Origin: Hymenobacter lapidiphilus
GTDB taxonomy: Bacteria; Bacteroidota; Bacteroidia; Cytophagales; Hymenobacteraceae
Direction: 5' to 3'
Assembly (NCBI RefSeq): GCF_013377885.1
Contig: NZ_JABKAU010000018.1
Span: 1-64,000 of the forward strand
Length of the DNA: 64,000 nucleotides
Position numbers and translations under genes: made by a program. The notes below the pieces were generated by a model, which did no database searches, was not told where the DNA came from, and worked only from the letters and a program-made list of their open reading frames with translations. Every line of letters begins with the position of its first letter. The first letter of the stretch is position 1. Shown here one piece after another: positions 44,246-53,400 of the stretch.

Positions 44246-45361
44246 ATGAAACCCCTAACGGCCATTATGATAGCCCGCAATACGAAAACCCTTCTGCTGC
44301 TCGGCCTTGGCGTCCTGTGCTTCGGCACCAGCTGTACCAAGCATGAGGAGGCAAAGGAAGAAGTTGTAAAATACCTCGTTACCAGCCCGCTGCTGCAGGA
44401 TACCACCATCACCAAGGAGTACGTGGCCCAGATCAAGGCCATCCAGCATATTGAGCTGCGGGCGCTGGAGAAGGGCTACCTCGAAAAGATTTACGTGGAT
44501 GAGGGCCAGGCCGTGCGCAAGGGCCAGCTGATGTTCCAGATCATGCCCCTCATGTACCAGGCCGAGCTGAAGAAGTCGGAGGCCGAGGCCAACTACGTGG
44601 GCATCGAGTACCAGAACACCAAGCGCCTGGCCGACAACAACGTGGTGTCGAAAAGCGAGCTGGCCCTGGCCGCCGCCAAGGTGGGCAAGGCCCAGGCCGA
44701 AGTGTCGCTGGCCAGAACGCACCTGTCGTTTACTACCATCAAGGCGCCATTCAGCGGCCTGATGGACCAGTTTCAGGTGCGGTTGGGCAGTCTGGTGGAT
44801 GAGGGCGACTTGCTGACTACGCTCTCGGACAACAGTCAGATGTGGGTGTACTTCAACGTGCCCGAGGCCGAGTACCTCTCCTATAAAACCAACGCCAAGG
44901 CCGCCAACCAGACCAACGTGAAGCTGCTGATGGCCAACAACGAGCAGTTCAAGCACCCCGGCGTGGTGCAGACCATTGAGGCCGACTTCAACAACGAAAC
45001 CGGCAACATTGCCTTCCGGGCCACTTTCCCCAACCCCGAGGGCCTGCTGCGGAGCGGCGAAACGGGTAGTGTATTGATGACGGTGCCGCTCAAAAAGGCC
45101 CTCATCATTCCGCAGAAAGCCACCTATGAGGTGCTGGAGAAGAAGTACCTCTACGTGCTCGACGCCAAGGGCATCGTGCACCAGCGCGAAATCACCGTCG
45201 GCTCGGAAATGCCCGACCTGTACGTGGTGCAGAGTGGCCTGAAGCCCGGCGAGAAGTTCCTGCTCGAAGGCATCCGCAAGGTGAAAGACGGCGACAAAAT
45301 CGACTTCGAGTACGAGGCGCCCAAGCAGGTTATCACCCACTTGGGCACCCACTCGGAGTAA
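44246..45361 (+). CDS. RND efflux periplasmic adaptor (AcrA/MFP family), lipoprotein
   Basis: 371 aa. Leader LLLLGLGVLCFGTSC is a lipobox. Domains: beta-hybrid and lipoyl halves (IELRALEKGYLEKIYVDEGQAVRKGQ and THLSFTTIKAPFSGLMDQF) around a short coiled-coil hairpin of about 60 residues, then beta-barrel and membrane-proximal parts (PLKKALIIPQKATYEVLEKKYLY). It links the inner-membrane pump to the outer-membrane channel encoded downstream. The gap to the pump gene holds a family A repeat array. The start at 44246 or at ATG 44267 (MIARNTK) are both possible. Confidence 0.92.
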   Translation: MKPLTAIMIARNTKTLLLLGLGVLCFGTSCTKHEEAKEEVVKYLVTSPLLQDTTITKEYVAQIKAIQHIELRALEKGYLEKIYVDEGQAVRKGQLMFQIMPLMYQAELKKSEAEANYVGIEYQNTKRLADNNVVSKSELALAAAKVGKAQAEVSLARTHLSFTTIKAPFSGLMDQFQVRLGSLVDEGDLLTTLSDNSQMWVYFNVPEAEYLSYKTNAKAANQTNVKLLMANNEQFKHPGVVQTIEADFNNETGNIAFRATFPNPEGLLRSGETGSVLMTVPLKKALIIPQKATYEVLEKKYLYVLDAKGIVHQREITVGSEMPDLYVVQSGLKPGEKFLLEGIRKVKDGDKIDFEYEAPKQVITHLGTHSE

Positions 45362-45395
45362 CTGGGAACAGCAGCCAGAAGGGCGAATAGAACGA

Positions 45396-45601
45396 TGTCA
45401 TGCTGAGCGAAGCCGAAGCATCTCTACTGCAATGGTAATCCATCCGACTGCAACGATGCGGTACAGATGCTTCGTGACCTCAGCATGACAGTTCCATTGC
45501 GGTAAAGATTCTTCGACAGCGGCTTACGCCTTCGCTCAGCATGACAATTTCATTGCGGTAGAGATGCTTCGACTGCGGCTTACGCCTTCGCTCAGTATGA
45601 C
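45396..45601. repeat. Repeat family A array inside the RND operon
   Basis: One full palindrome (45396-45489: GTCATGCTGAGCGAAGCCGA ... CTCAGCATGAC) is followed by two tandem copies of its right half of about 55 bases each (45492-45546 and 45549-45601; both TTGCGGTAAAGATTCTTCG-like then CGGCTTACGCCTTCGCTCAG). The whole array fills the space between adaptor and pump genes. Confidence 0.8.
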
Positions 45602-45637
45602 CGTGCCTATCGGCTCTCCGCTAACAACTCAAAAAAC

Positions 45638-48600
45638 ATGTTCAGTAAATTCATTCGACGGCCGGTTTTTGCCATCGTCATTTCCATCGTCATCGTCTTT
45701 TTGGGGATGCTGGCCATGAATACGCTGCCCACCTCGCAGTTCCCCGAGATTTCGCCGCCTATGGTAATGGTGAGCGTGGCCTACCCCGGCGCCAGCGCCA
45801 AGGTGCTCACCGAGTCGGTGCTGATTCCGCTGGAGCAGGCCGTGAACGGCGTGCCGGGCATGAAGTATATGACCGCCGATGCCGTGAGTGCGGGCGAGGC
45901 CAACATCCAGATTGTATTCAACCTGGGCACCGACCCCGAGCAGGCGGTAGTAAACGTGAACACGCGCATCGCGCAGGTTATCAACCGCCTGCCGGTGCTG
46001 GTGCAGCGCGAGGGCGTGATTGTGAACCGCGTGGTGCCCAACATGCTCATGTATGTGAACCTGTACAGCAAGGACAAGAATACGGACATGAAGTTCCTGT
46101 TCAACTATGCCGGGGTGAACATGCTGCCCGAAATCCAGCGCATCAACGGCATCGGGCGGGCCTCCATTCTGGGTAGCCGCCAGTACGCCATGCGCATCTG
46201 GCTCAAGCCCGACCGCATGCGGGCCTACAACATCTCGGCCGACGACGTGATGAAGGCCCTGGACGAGCAGAGCGTGATTGGCTCGCCCGGCCGCATCGGC
46301 CGCTCCGACGGGGGCCAGTCGCAGGCGCTGGAGTACGTGCTGACGTATGAGGGCCGTTTCAGCGACGTGGAGCAGTACAAGAACGTGATTCTGCGGGCCA
46401 ACGCCGACGGTGAAAGTCTGCACCTGAAAGACGTGGCCGACGTGGCGCTGGGCTCCGAATTCTACGACATCTACTCCAACCTCGACGGCTACCCTTCGGC
46501 GGCCATTGTGCTCAAGCAAACCTACGGCTCGAACGCCAAGGACGTAATTGCCGAGGTGAAGGCCAAGCTCGACGAGCTGAAGAAAACCATGCCGCCCGGC
46601 ATGGACTACAAAATCAGCTACGACGTGTCGAACTTCCTCGACGCTTCCATTGAAAACGTAATTCATACCCTGCGCGACGCCTTTATTCTGGTGGCGCTGG
46701 TGGTGTTCCTGTTCCTGGGCGACTGGCGCTCGACGCTGATTCCGATTCTGGCCGTGCCCGTGTCGCTGATTGGGGCATTTATGGCCATGCAGGCGTTCGG
46801 GCTCACCATTAACATGATTACCCTGTTCGCGCTGGTGCTCGCCATCGGTATCGTGGTCGATGACGCCATTGTGGTGGTGGAGGCCGTGCACGCCAAGATG
46901 GAGGAAAAGCACCTCTCGCCCTACGGGGCCGTGCGCGAGGTTATCGGCGAAATCAGCGGGGCCATTATTGCCATTACCATTCTGATGACGGCCGTGTTTG
47001 TGCCGGTGGCGTTCATGAGCGGTCCGGTGGGTATCTTCTACCGGCAGTTCTCGATTACCATGGCCTCCGCCATTGTTATTTCGGGCATCGTGGCCCTGAC
47101 TTTGACGCCGGTGCTGTGCGCCATGATTCTGAAAAACAACCACGGTAAGCCCCGCAGCAAGTCGCCCATCAACCGCTTCCTCGACTGGTTCAACCGTGGT
47201 TTTGAGCGCCTGACGGGCGTGTACGTGGGCTTCCTGGAGAAAGTGGTGGACCGCCGGGTGCTTACGTTTCTGGTGCTGGCCGCTTTCGGCTTCGGCATCT
47301 TCGGCATCTCGACTACGCTGCCTTCGGGCTTCATTCCGGCCGAAGATCAGGGCATGCTGTACGCCATTATCCAGACGCCGCCCGGCTCGACGCTGGAGCG
47401 CACCAACGCCATTTCGCAGGATTTGCAGCGGCTGGCCAAAGACGTGCCCGGCATTGCCAGCATTTCCACGCTGGCCGGTTATGAAGTGCTCACCGAGGGC
47501 CGCGGCTCCAACGCCGGCACCTGCCTGATTGACCTCAAGCCCTGGAGCGAGCGGAAGGAATCCATCCACGACGTCATTCTGGCGTTGGAAGAGAAGGCCA
47601 AGGAAATTCCGGGCGCGACCATTGAGTTTTTTGAGCCGCCGGCGGTGCCGGGCTACGGCGCAGCGGGCGGTTTCCAGCTGCAACTGCTCGACAAAACCAA
47701 CACCGGCGACTACAAGGCCCTGGAGCAGGTGAACGACGAGTTTATGGCCAACCTGCGCAAGCGCAAGGAGCTGGCCGGTCTGTTCACGTTCTACTCGGCC
47801 AACTACCCGCAGTACGAGCTCCAGATTGACAACCAACTGGCTATGCAGAAGGGCGTGAGCATCGGCAACGCCATGAACACGCTCAGCATCATGATTGGCT
47901 CGACTTACGAGCTGGGCTTCATCAAGTACCAGCGCTTTTTCAAGGTGTACGTGCAGGCTTCGCCCGAGTACCGCCGCCTGCCCAAGGACATTCTGAACAT
48001 GTGGGTGAAGAACGACAAGGGCGAGATGGTCCCGTTTTCGGCCTTCATGAAAATCAAGAAGAGCCAGGGCGCCAACGAAATCAACCGATACAACATGTAC
48101 ACCACGGCCTCGATTCGGGGCGACGCCGCCGCCGGTTTCAGTTCGGGCGAGGCCATTAAGGCGGTGCAGGAAGTAGCGGCCAAAACCCTGCCCCGGGGCT
48201 ACGATATTGATTGGGGCGGGCTGAGCAAGGACGAAGTGGGCCGCGGCAACGAAGCCGTCATCATCTTCCTGATTGTGCTCGGCTTCGTGTACCTGGTGCT
48301 GGCCGCCCAGTACGAGAGCTTCCTGCTGCCGCTGGCAGTGGTGCTCAGCCTGCCGGCGGGCATTTTCGGGGCGTTCCTGCTGATTAAAGTGATGGGCCTG
48401 GCCAACAACATTTATGCCCAGGTGGGGCTGGTGATGCTGGTGGGTTTGCTAGGCAAGAACGCGGTGCTGATTGTCGAGTTTGCGGTGCAGAAGCATGAGG
48501 AGGGCATGAGCGTGCGCGCCGCCGCCATCGAGGGCGCGAAAGTTCGTTTCCGCCCGATTCTGATGACTTCTTTCGCCTTCATTGCCGGCCTGATTCCGCT

Positions 48601-48835
48601 GGTGCTGGCCACCGGCGCGGGCGCTATTGGCAACCGCACCATTGGTACGGCGGCGCTGGGCGGCATGCTGTTCGGCACCGTATTCGGCGTAATTATCGTG
48701 CCCGGGCTGTACTATGTCTTCGGCACCATGGCCGCCGGCCGCAAGCTCATCCAAGACGAAAACGAGAACCCGCTTTCCGAATTTGAGCCCCACGTAACTG
48801 TAATTGAAGAAGAACAAGTTGCCACCCATGCGTAA
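45638..48835 (+). CDS. RND-family multidrug efflux permease (AcrB/HAE1 type)
   Basis: 1065 aa, full length, twelve membrane helices in two homologous halves. MFSKFIRRPVFAIVISIVIV at the start, Asp408-Asp409 in GIVVDDAIVVVEAVH (proton relay of helix 4), GYPSAAIVLKQTYGSNA in the pore domain, and VGLLGKNAVLIVEFAVQK in helix 10 are family marks. It expels hydrophobic drugs, bile salts or solvents using the proton gradient, with the adaptor and TolC-like proteins of the same operon. It overlaps the outer-membrane gene by eight bases. Confidence 0.96.
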   Translation: MFSKFIRRPVFAIVISIVIVFLGMLAMNTLPTSQFPEISPPMVMVSVAYPGASAKVLTESVLIPLEQAVNGVPGMKYMTADAVSAGEANIQIVFNLGTDPEQAVVNVNTRIAQVINRLPVLVQREGVIVNRVVPNMLMYVNLYSKDKNTDMKFLFNYAGVNMLPEIQRINGIGRASILGSRQYAMRIWLKPDRMRAYNISADDVMKALDEQSVIGSPGRIGRSDGGQSQALEYVLTYEGRFSDVEQYKNVILRANADGESLHLKDVADVALGSEFYDIYSNLDGYPSAAIVLKQTYGSNAKDVIAEVKAKLDELKKTMPPGMDYKISYDVSNFLDASIENVIHTLRDAFILVALVVFLFLGDWRSTLIPILAVPVSLIGAFMAMQAFGLTINMITLFALVLAIGIVVDDAIVVVEAVHAKMEEKHLSPYGAVREVIGEISGAIIAITILMTAVFVPVAFMSGPVGIFYRQFSITMASAIVISGIVALTLTPVLCAMILKNNHGKPRSKSPINRFLDWFNRGFERLTGVYVGFLEKVVDRRVLTFLVLAAFGFGIFGISTTLPSGFIPAEDQGMLYAIIQTPPGSTLERTNAISQDLQRLAKDVPGIASISTLAGYEVLTEGRGSNAGTCLIDLKPWSERKESIHDVILALEEKAKEIPGATIEFFEPPAVPGYGAAGGFQLQLLDKTNTGDYKALEQVNDEFMANLRKRKELAGLFTFYSANYPQYELQIDNQLAMQKGVSIGNAMNTLSIMIGSTYELGFIKYQRFFKVYVQASPEYRRLPKDILNMWVKNDKGEMVPFSAFMKIKKSQGANEINRYNMYTTASIRGDAAAGFSSGEAIKAVQEVAAKTLPRGYDIDWGGLSKDEVGRGNEAVIIFLIVLGFVYLVLAAQYESFLLPLAVVLSLPAGIFGAFLLIKVMGLANNIYAQVGLVMLVGLLGKNAVLIVEFAVQKHEEGMSVRAAAIEGAKVRFRPILMTSFAFIAGLIPLVLATGAGAIGNRTIGTAALGGMLFGTVFGVIIVPGLYYVFGTMAAGRKLIQDENENPLSEFEPHVTVIEEEQVATHA

Positions 48836-50276
48836 GAAGAGCCTGTATAACTTTTTGGGGGCTGCCGCTTGTGCGGTGGCCCTGGCGGGCTGCGTTACGC
48901 CGGGCATTGCGCCCCGCACGGCCAGCCACGCGGTGCCGGCCAGCTACCCCGGCACCTACGCCGCGGCGCCCGCCGACAGCATTAACCCCGCCCAACTGCG
49001 CTGGAAGGAGTTTTTCATCGACTCCAACCTCACCGCCCTCATCGACACGGCCCTGCGCAACAACCAGGAGCTGAACATTGCGCTGCAGGAAATCCGGATT
49101 TCGAAAAATGAAATCCAGGTGCGCAAGGGCGAGTACCTGCCGTTCCTGGGCGTAGGCGTGCGCTCCGACGTGGGCCGGCCCGGCCGCTACACGCTGCGCG
49201 GCGCCACCGAGGAGCAGATTCGTATCAGGGAAGACCACCGCAACCCCAATCCGCTGGCCAACCACCAGGTGGGCGCGTTTGCGAGCTGGGAAGTGGATAT
49301 CTGGCACCGGCTGCGCAACGCCCGCAAGGCCGCCGCGCTGCGCTACCTGGCCAGCGTGGAGGGCCGGAACTTCACCGTTACCAACCTGATTGCCGAGGTG
49401 GCTACCTCGTATTACGAGCTGCTGGCGCTGGATAATCAGCTGGCCATTACGCGCCAGAACATCGAGATTCAGCGCAACGCGGTGCAGCTGGTGCAGCTGC
49501 AGAAGGAGTCGGCCCGCACCACCGAACTGGCCGTGCAGCGCTTTGAGGCCCAGCTGCACAACACGCTCAGCAACCAGTTCAGCATTCAGCAGCAAATCAC
49601 GGAAACCGAGAACCGCATTAACTTTTTGGTGGGCCGCTACCCCCAACTGGTGGTGCGCAACGACGAGGCTTTTAATGCCCTGGTGCCGCCGCTGGTGCGG
49701 GCCGGCGTACCGGCCCAGCTGCTGCAGAACCGCCCCGATATCCGGCAGGCCGAGCAGCGCCTGCTGGCCTCCAACCTCGATGTGCAGGTGGCCCGCGCCG
49801 CCTTTTATCCGGCGCTGCGCATCACCGGCTCGGCCGGCTTCGAGGCTTTCCGGCCCGGCCTGCTGTTCACCACGCCCCAGTCGCTGCTGTTCTCGGCGGC
49901 CGGCGACCTGATGGCCCCGCTCATCAACCGCAACGGCATCAAGTCGGTGTATAGTAGCGCCAACGCGGCCCAGATTCAGACGGCTTACAATTACGAACGA
50001 ACAGTGCTGAACGCCTACGTGGAGGTAAGCAACCAGCTTGCCAGCCTGCGCAACCTGGGCCAGAGCTACGACGAAAAGGCCCGCGCCGTGGCCGCCCTCA
50101 ACCAGTCGGTTACCATCTCCAACAGCCTTTTTCGCTCGGCCCGCGCCGACTACACCGAAGTCCTTTTCACCCAGCGCGACGCCCTGGAAGCCAAGTACGA
50201 GCTGATTGAGTTGAAGATGAAGCAGCTCAATGCCCAGGTGAACGTGTACCGCGCCCTAGGTGGCGGCTGGAAGTAA
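48828..50276 (+). CDS. TolC-family outer-membrane efflux lipoprotein
   Basis: 482 aa. ATG 48828 begins MRKKSLYNFLGAAACAVALAGC, a lipobox leader. Two repeated halves of the TolC fold are seen (LIDTALRNNQELNIALQEI; FPNRPDI-like LLQNRPDIRQAEQRL; AFYPALRITGSAGFEAF) and the end LNAQVNVYRALGGGWK is typical. Third gene of the RND operon, start inside the pump gene. It opens the outer-membrane duct. Convergent with the two-component kinase downstream. Confidence 0.93.
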   Translation: MRKKSLYNFLGAAACAVALAGCVTPGIAPRTASHAVPASYPGTYAAAPADSINPAQLRWKEFFIDSNLTALIDTALRNNQELNIALQEIRISKNEIQVRKGEYLPFLGVGVRSDVGRPGRYTLRGATEEQIRIREDHRNPNPLANHQVGAFASWEVDIWHRLRNARKAAALRYLASVEGRNFTVTNLIAEVATSYYELLALDNQLAITRQNIEIQRNAVQLVQLQKESARTTELAVQRFEAQLHNTLSNQFSIQQQITETENRINFLVGRYPQLVVRNDEAFNALVPPLVRAGVPAQLLQNRPDIRQAEQRLLASNLDVQVARAAFYPALRITGSAGFEAFRPGLLFTTPQSLLFSAAGDLMAPLINRNGIKSVYSSANAAQIQTAYNYERTVLNAYVEVSNQLASLRNLGQSYDEKARAVAALNQSVTISNSLFRSARADYTEVLFTQRDALEAKYELIELKMKQLNAQVNVYRALGGGWK

Positions 50277-50422
50277 GATGACAAGTTGCCGTTGCCCCAG
50301 ACGCGGCTAAGGCGGGGTTCAGAGCTACTATAGAATGGCGCCCGGTGAGAATGAAGCTGATTACCGGGCACCACGGCCGCTCAGGCAGCAGTGCCCGGTT
50401 AGCTGACCCGGCACCCATATGG

Positions 50423-51769
50423 CTAAGCGTTGCGGGACGGTTGGCTGAAATGGAGGGTGAACGTGGTGCCCTGGCCCTCGGTCGATTCTACCGTCAGCCG
50501 CGCCTGGTGGAACTCGGCAATGGTTTTGGCGATGGGCAGCCCCAGCCCGTAGCCCTCGGGCGCAGCTGCCCCGGCCTGCACCCGCCGGAAACGGTCGAAC
50601 AGATAGGGCAGGTGGCGGGCCGCAATGCCCGGCCCGGTATCGGTAACGGCTAGTTGGTAGCCGCCCGTAACAGCGGGCCGACCCGTAATTGTTATGCGGC
50701 CGCCCTCGCAGTTGTACTTGATGGCATTGCTGACGAGGTTGAACAACAGCGTGAACAGCAGCGTGGAGTTGGCCTGGAGCAGCACGTAATCGGGCTGTAG
50801 GTCTTGGTGTAGCACTATTTCGCGCTGGGTCAGCCGGTCCTCTAGCTCCTCGACTACATCGGTAAGCACCGCCGCCACCGATACCGATTCGTCGCGCAGG
50901 TACTGCTCGTTTTCGATGTTGGCGATGAGCAGCAGCGTTTTCACTGTGTTGCGTAGCCGGTAAAGCGTCTTCTGCGAATCTACCAGTTTTAGTAAATGCG
51001 CATCGCCTAGAGTAGGGTCCTGCAGCATGTTTTCAAACCTGGATTGCAGGATACTGACCGGCGTGAGCAGCTCGTGCGACACGTTGCTCATGAACTCACG
51101 CTCCTTCTCGAAAGCCGACTGTACCAGCCGCATCATGTCGGTGAGGCTGCTGTCGAGGCGCTGGAAATCGGCGGTGGTGGTAGCCAGCGGCTCGTAGGAG
51201 AAAGCCGACGGGTGGTGCACGCCTTCGAGCCGCCGCACAATGAGCTGGTGCAGCGGCCGCAGCAAGTGGTGGGCAAATGCCGCATCCGACAAGACGGTAA
51301 CCAAGGCCCCAATCACGAGTACCCAGAGCGCCATCCGTCGTAGCGTAGCGGTTAGCAGCTCCACCGTCGCCAGCGACGAACCGATTTCGAGGCGGTAGCG
51401 CTGACCGGTGGAAACGAACTGCCGGCTTATAATCCGGAAGTCCTCCATTTCATTGTCGACCTGGCGGGGCTCGTCGAAAATGCGAAGGGGAGCCGGAAGG
51501 GCACCACCCGAGGCCGCCGGTAAGCGTGTCAGGGTTATATATTCCTGCTTGAGAATATTGTAGTCGGCATACTGCTCGCCCTGTACGAAAGTGGCTATCC
51601 CATCGCGGCGGATAAGCGTCAGCACCTGCTCGCACTTCTCGCGCAGCTGCTCGTCGGTGTGGCTCACTGCTACGCGCTCCACGATGGGCGGAATCAGCAG
51701 GGCCCCCAGCAATACCAGCAGCAGCTTCGAAAGGGTATTGGACAGCGCCAGCTTGGCTTCAAGACGCAT
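50423..51769 (-). CDS. Sensor histidine kinase
   Basis: 448 aa. Two membrane helices (TLSKLLLVLLGALLIPPIVE and MALWVLVIGALVTVLSDAAF) enclose an extracytoplasmic sensor of about 120 residues. The dimerisation box is EREFMSNVSHELLTPVSILQ with His232; the ATPase has NLVSNAIKYNCEGG, DTGPGIAARHLP and GYGLGLPIAKTI. A standard HAMP is not clear. It lies nine bases after the response regulator gene and converges on the RND efflux operon, which it may control. Confidence 0.9.
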   Translation of the reverse strand: MRLEAKLALSNTLSKLLLVLLGALLIPPIVERVAVSHTDEQLREKCEQVLTLIRRDGIATFVQGEQYADYNILKQEYITLTRLPAASGGALPAPLRIFDEPRQVDNEMEDFRIISRQFVSTGQRYRLEIGSSLATVELLTATLRRMALWVLVIGALVTVLSDAAFAHHLLRPLHQLIVRRLEGVHHPSAFSYEPLATTTADFQRLDSSLTDMMRLVQSAFEKEREFMSNVSHELLTPVSILQSRFENMLQDPTLGDAHLLKLVDSQKTLYRLRNTVKTLLLIANIENEQYLRDESVSVAAVLTDVVEELEDRLTQREIVLHQDLQPDYVLLQANSTLLFTLLFNLVSNAIKYNCEGGRITITGRPAVTGGYQLAVTDTGPGIAARHLPYLFDRFRRVQAGAAAPEGYGLGLPIAKTIAEFHQARLTVESTEGQGTTFTLHFSQPSRNA

Positions 51770-51778
51770 AGCAGAAGG

Positions 51779-52459
51779 TCAGTTTTTAATCGAATACCCG
51801 ATGCCGCGCACGGTTTCGATGAAATCGGCGGGGGCAAACTGGCTGAGCTTTTTGCGCAGATTTTTAATGTGTACGTCGATGTAGTTGGAGTCGGAATCGT
51901 CTTCGAGCACGTTGCCCCACAGATGCTCGCCAAGCTGCAGGCGGGTGAGCACCCGGTTGCGGTGCAGCAGCAGGTAGTGCAGCAGGTCGAATTCTTTTTT
52001 GGTGAGCGGCACATCCTGGCCCCCGTGGCGAATGGTGCGGCCGCTGACATCGAGCGAAAAACCCTCTCCAAAAGATACCTCCTGGCGCTTGAGGCCAAAT
52101 TTACGACGCATAACGGCCTGCATCCGGCTCTGCAATTCCAGCAGCGAAAAGGGCTTGGGCAGGTAGTCGTCGGCCCCCAGGTCGAGGCCTTTCACCCGGT
52201 CGTCGATGCCTCCGCGCGCCGTCAGGATGATGAACGAGGCTTCCTGGCGCTCATTCTGGCGAGCTTCGCGCAGCAGGTCGAGGCCGTCGCCGCCGGGCAG
52301 TCCCAGGTCGAGCAGCACGAAATCATAGCTGTTCGTAAATATTTTCTCCGAGGCTTCGGCGTAGGTGAAGGCTGAATCGACCAGGTATTGCGACCCAACC
52401 AGAAACTGCCGCACCTCCTGGTGCAGGCTTTTTTCGTCTTCAACCAGCAATACGTGCAT
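51779..52459 (-). CDS. OmpR-family response regulator
   Basis: 226 aa. Receiver domain with Glu7-Asp8, phospho-acceptor Asp51 (FVLLDLGLPGGDGL) and Lys of YLPKPFSLLEL; winged helix with VPLTKKEFDLLHYLLLHRNR and DDSDSNYIDVHIKNLRKKL. First gene of a two-gene operon with the kinase. Its start is divergent from the TIGR04283-type glycosyltransferase, across a 171-base region with a 12-base inverted repeat. Confidence 0.92.
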   Translation of the reverse strand: MHVLLVEDEKSLHQEVRQFLVGSQYLVDSAFTYAEASEKIFTNSYDFVLLDLGLPGGDGLDLLREARQNERQEASFIILTARGGIDDRVKGLDLGADDYLPKPFSLLELQSRMQAVMRRKFGLKRQEVSFGEGFSLDVSGRTIRHGGQDVPLTKKEFDLLHYLLLHRNRVLTRLQLGEHLWGNVLEDDSDSNYIDVHIKNLRKKLSQFAPADFIETVRGIGYSIKN

Positions 52460-52480
52460 AGAAAGCAGGGCCTAAATGAA

Positions 52481-52598
52481 CCCCAACTTACGCAGCCGGC
52501 CATGAAGGAGTGATGAATAGGGCACTGGCTTATGCGTGAGCTGCGCTGAAAAGTAGCTGCCCGGGAAATTTCCGGGCGGCTGGTTTCGTAAGTTGGGG
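52481..52598. promoter_or_regulatory. Symmetric divergent promoter region
   Basis: CCCCAACTTACG at 52481-52492 and its exact complement CGTAAGTTGGGG at 52587-52598 each contain TAAGTTGG, which resembles TAnnTTTG, pointing outward to the response regulator and to the glycosyltransferase. A 10-base palindrome GGAAATTTCC lies between, near 52564-52573, and could be an operator. Confidence 0.35.
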
Positions 52599-52630
52599 CC
52601 AGTATTGCCCGTCGCCCGCCCCACATATCC

Positions 52631-53350
52631 ATGCCCTCCGGCCCTGCTTTTCCGCCGCTTTTCGTCAGCATCATTATTCCCACTTTCAACGAGCAGGAGC
52701 ATATTGGCCGACTGCTGGCTCACCTGCGGACTATTATCGGCCCCGATGCGGCCGTGGAAATAGTGGTGGCCGATGGGGGCAGCACCGACGAAACGGTTGC
52801 CGAAGCCGCCGCCCACGGGGCCCGGGTGGTGCAGTGCCCACGCCGGGGCCGGGCCGCCCAGCTCAACCACGGGGCCGCCCATGCCACCGGGCAACTCCTG
52901 TATTTTTTGCACGCCGACTCGCTGCCACCCGCCACCCTGCTGCCCGATTTGCGCGCCGCCGTGGCCAGCGGGGCCGCGGCCGGTTGCTACCGCCTCCGCT
53001 TCGACGAGCCCCACTGGTTTCTGGTGGCCAACGCCTGGTTTACGCGCTTCAATTTCAACGGCATCCGCTACGGCGACCAGAGCCTGTTTGTGCGGCGGGA
53101 GGTGTTTGAGCAAGCCGGCGGCTACCGCGAGAAGTTGCAGCTGCTCGAGGACCAGGAAATTGTGGGTCGGCTGCGGCAACACGGCCCGTTTCGGGTGCTG
53201 CCGGGCTACATCATTACCTCGGCCCGCAAGTATCGGCGCAACGGCGTTTACCGACTCCAGGGCGTGTTTGCGCTGCTCACCGGGCTGTTCTGGCTCGGCG
53301 TGCCGCAACCCCGGCTGGTGCAGCTGTACAAGTGGCTGGTGCGGGGATGA
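52631..53350 (+). CDS. TIGR04283-type glycosyltransferase (arsenosugar-associated family)
   Basis: 239 aa GT-A glycosyltransferase. SIIIPTFNEQEHIGRLLAHL, VVADGGSTDETV, GRAAQLNHGAAHATGQLLYF, LHADSLPP and NFNGIRYGDQSLFVRREVFE match the family called TIGR04283, often named arsenosugar biosynthesis glycosyltransferase for its gene neighbours. Here none of those partners is adjacent and the arsenic operon is 35 kb away, so the arsenic link is by family name only. No membrane helix beyond a weak C-terminal one (VFALLTGLFWLGVP). Confidence 0.8.
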   Translation: MPSGPAFPPLFVSIIIPTFNEQEHIGRLLAHLRTIIGPDAAVEIVVADGGSTDETVAEAAAHGARVVQCPRRGRAAQLNHGAAHATGQLLYFLHADSLPPATLLPDLRAAVASGAAAGCYRLRFDEPHWFLVANAWFTRFNFNGIRYGDQSLFVRREVFEQAGGYREKLQLLEDQEIVGRLRQHGPFRVLPGYIITSARKYRRNGVYRLQGVFALLTGLFWLGVPQPRLVQLYKWLVRG

Positions 53351-53400
53351 GGTTATCCGACCTAAAGCCTGCGGTATACTTTCGGGCTTCTGTTCAACTC

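Noticed and set aside
45629..47836. 735-codon open frame on the minus strand
   Set aside because: It lies wholly opposite the RND pump gene, is rich in His, Gly and Val as expected for a GC-rich antisense frame, and has no domain.
50340..50369. Terminator between the TolC gene and the convergent kinase
   Set aside because: Only a 7-base stem (GCCCGGT/ACCGGGC) with a 16-base loop; too weak to claim.
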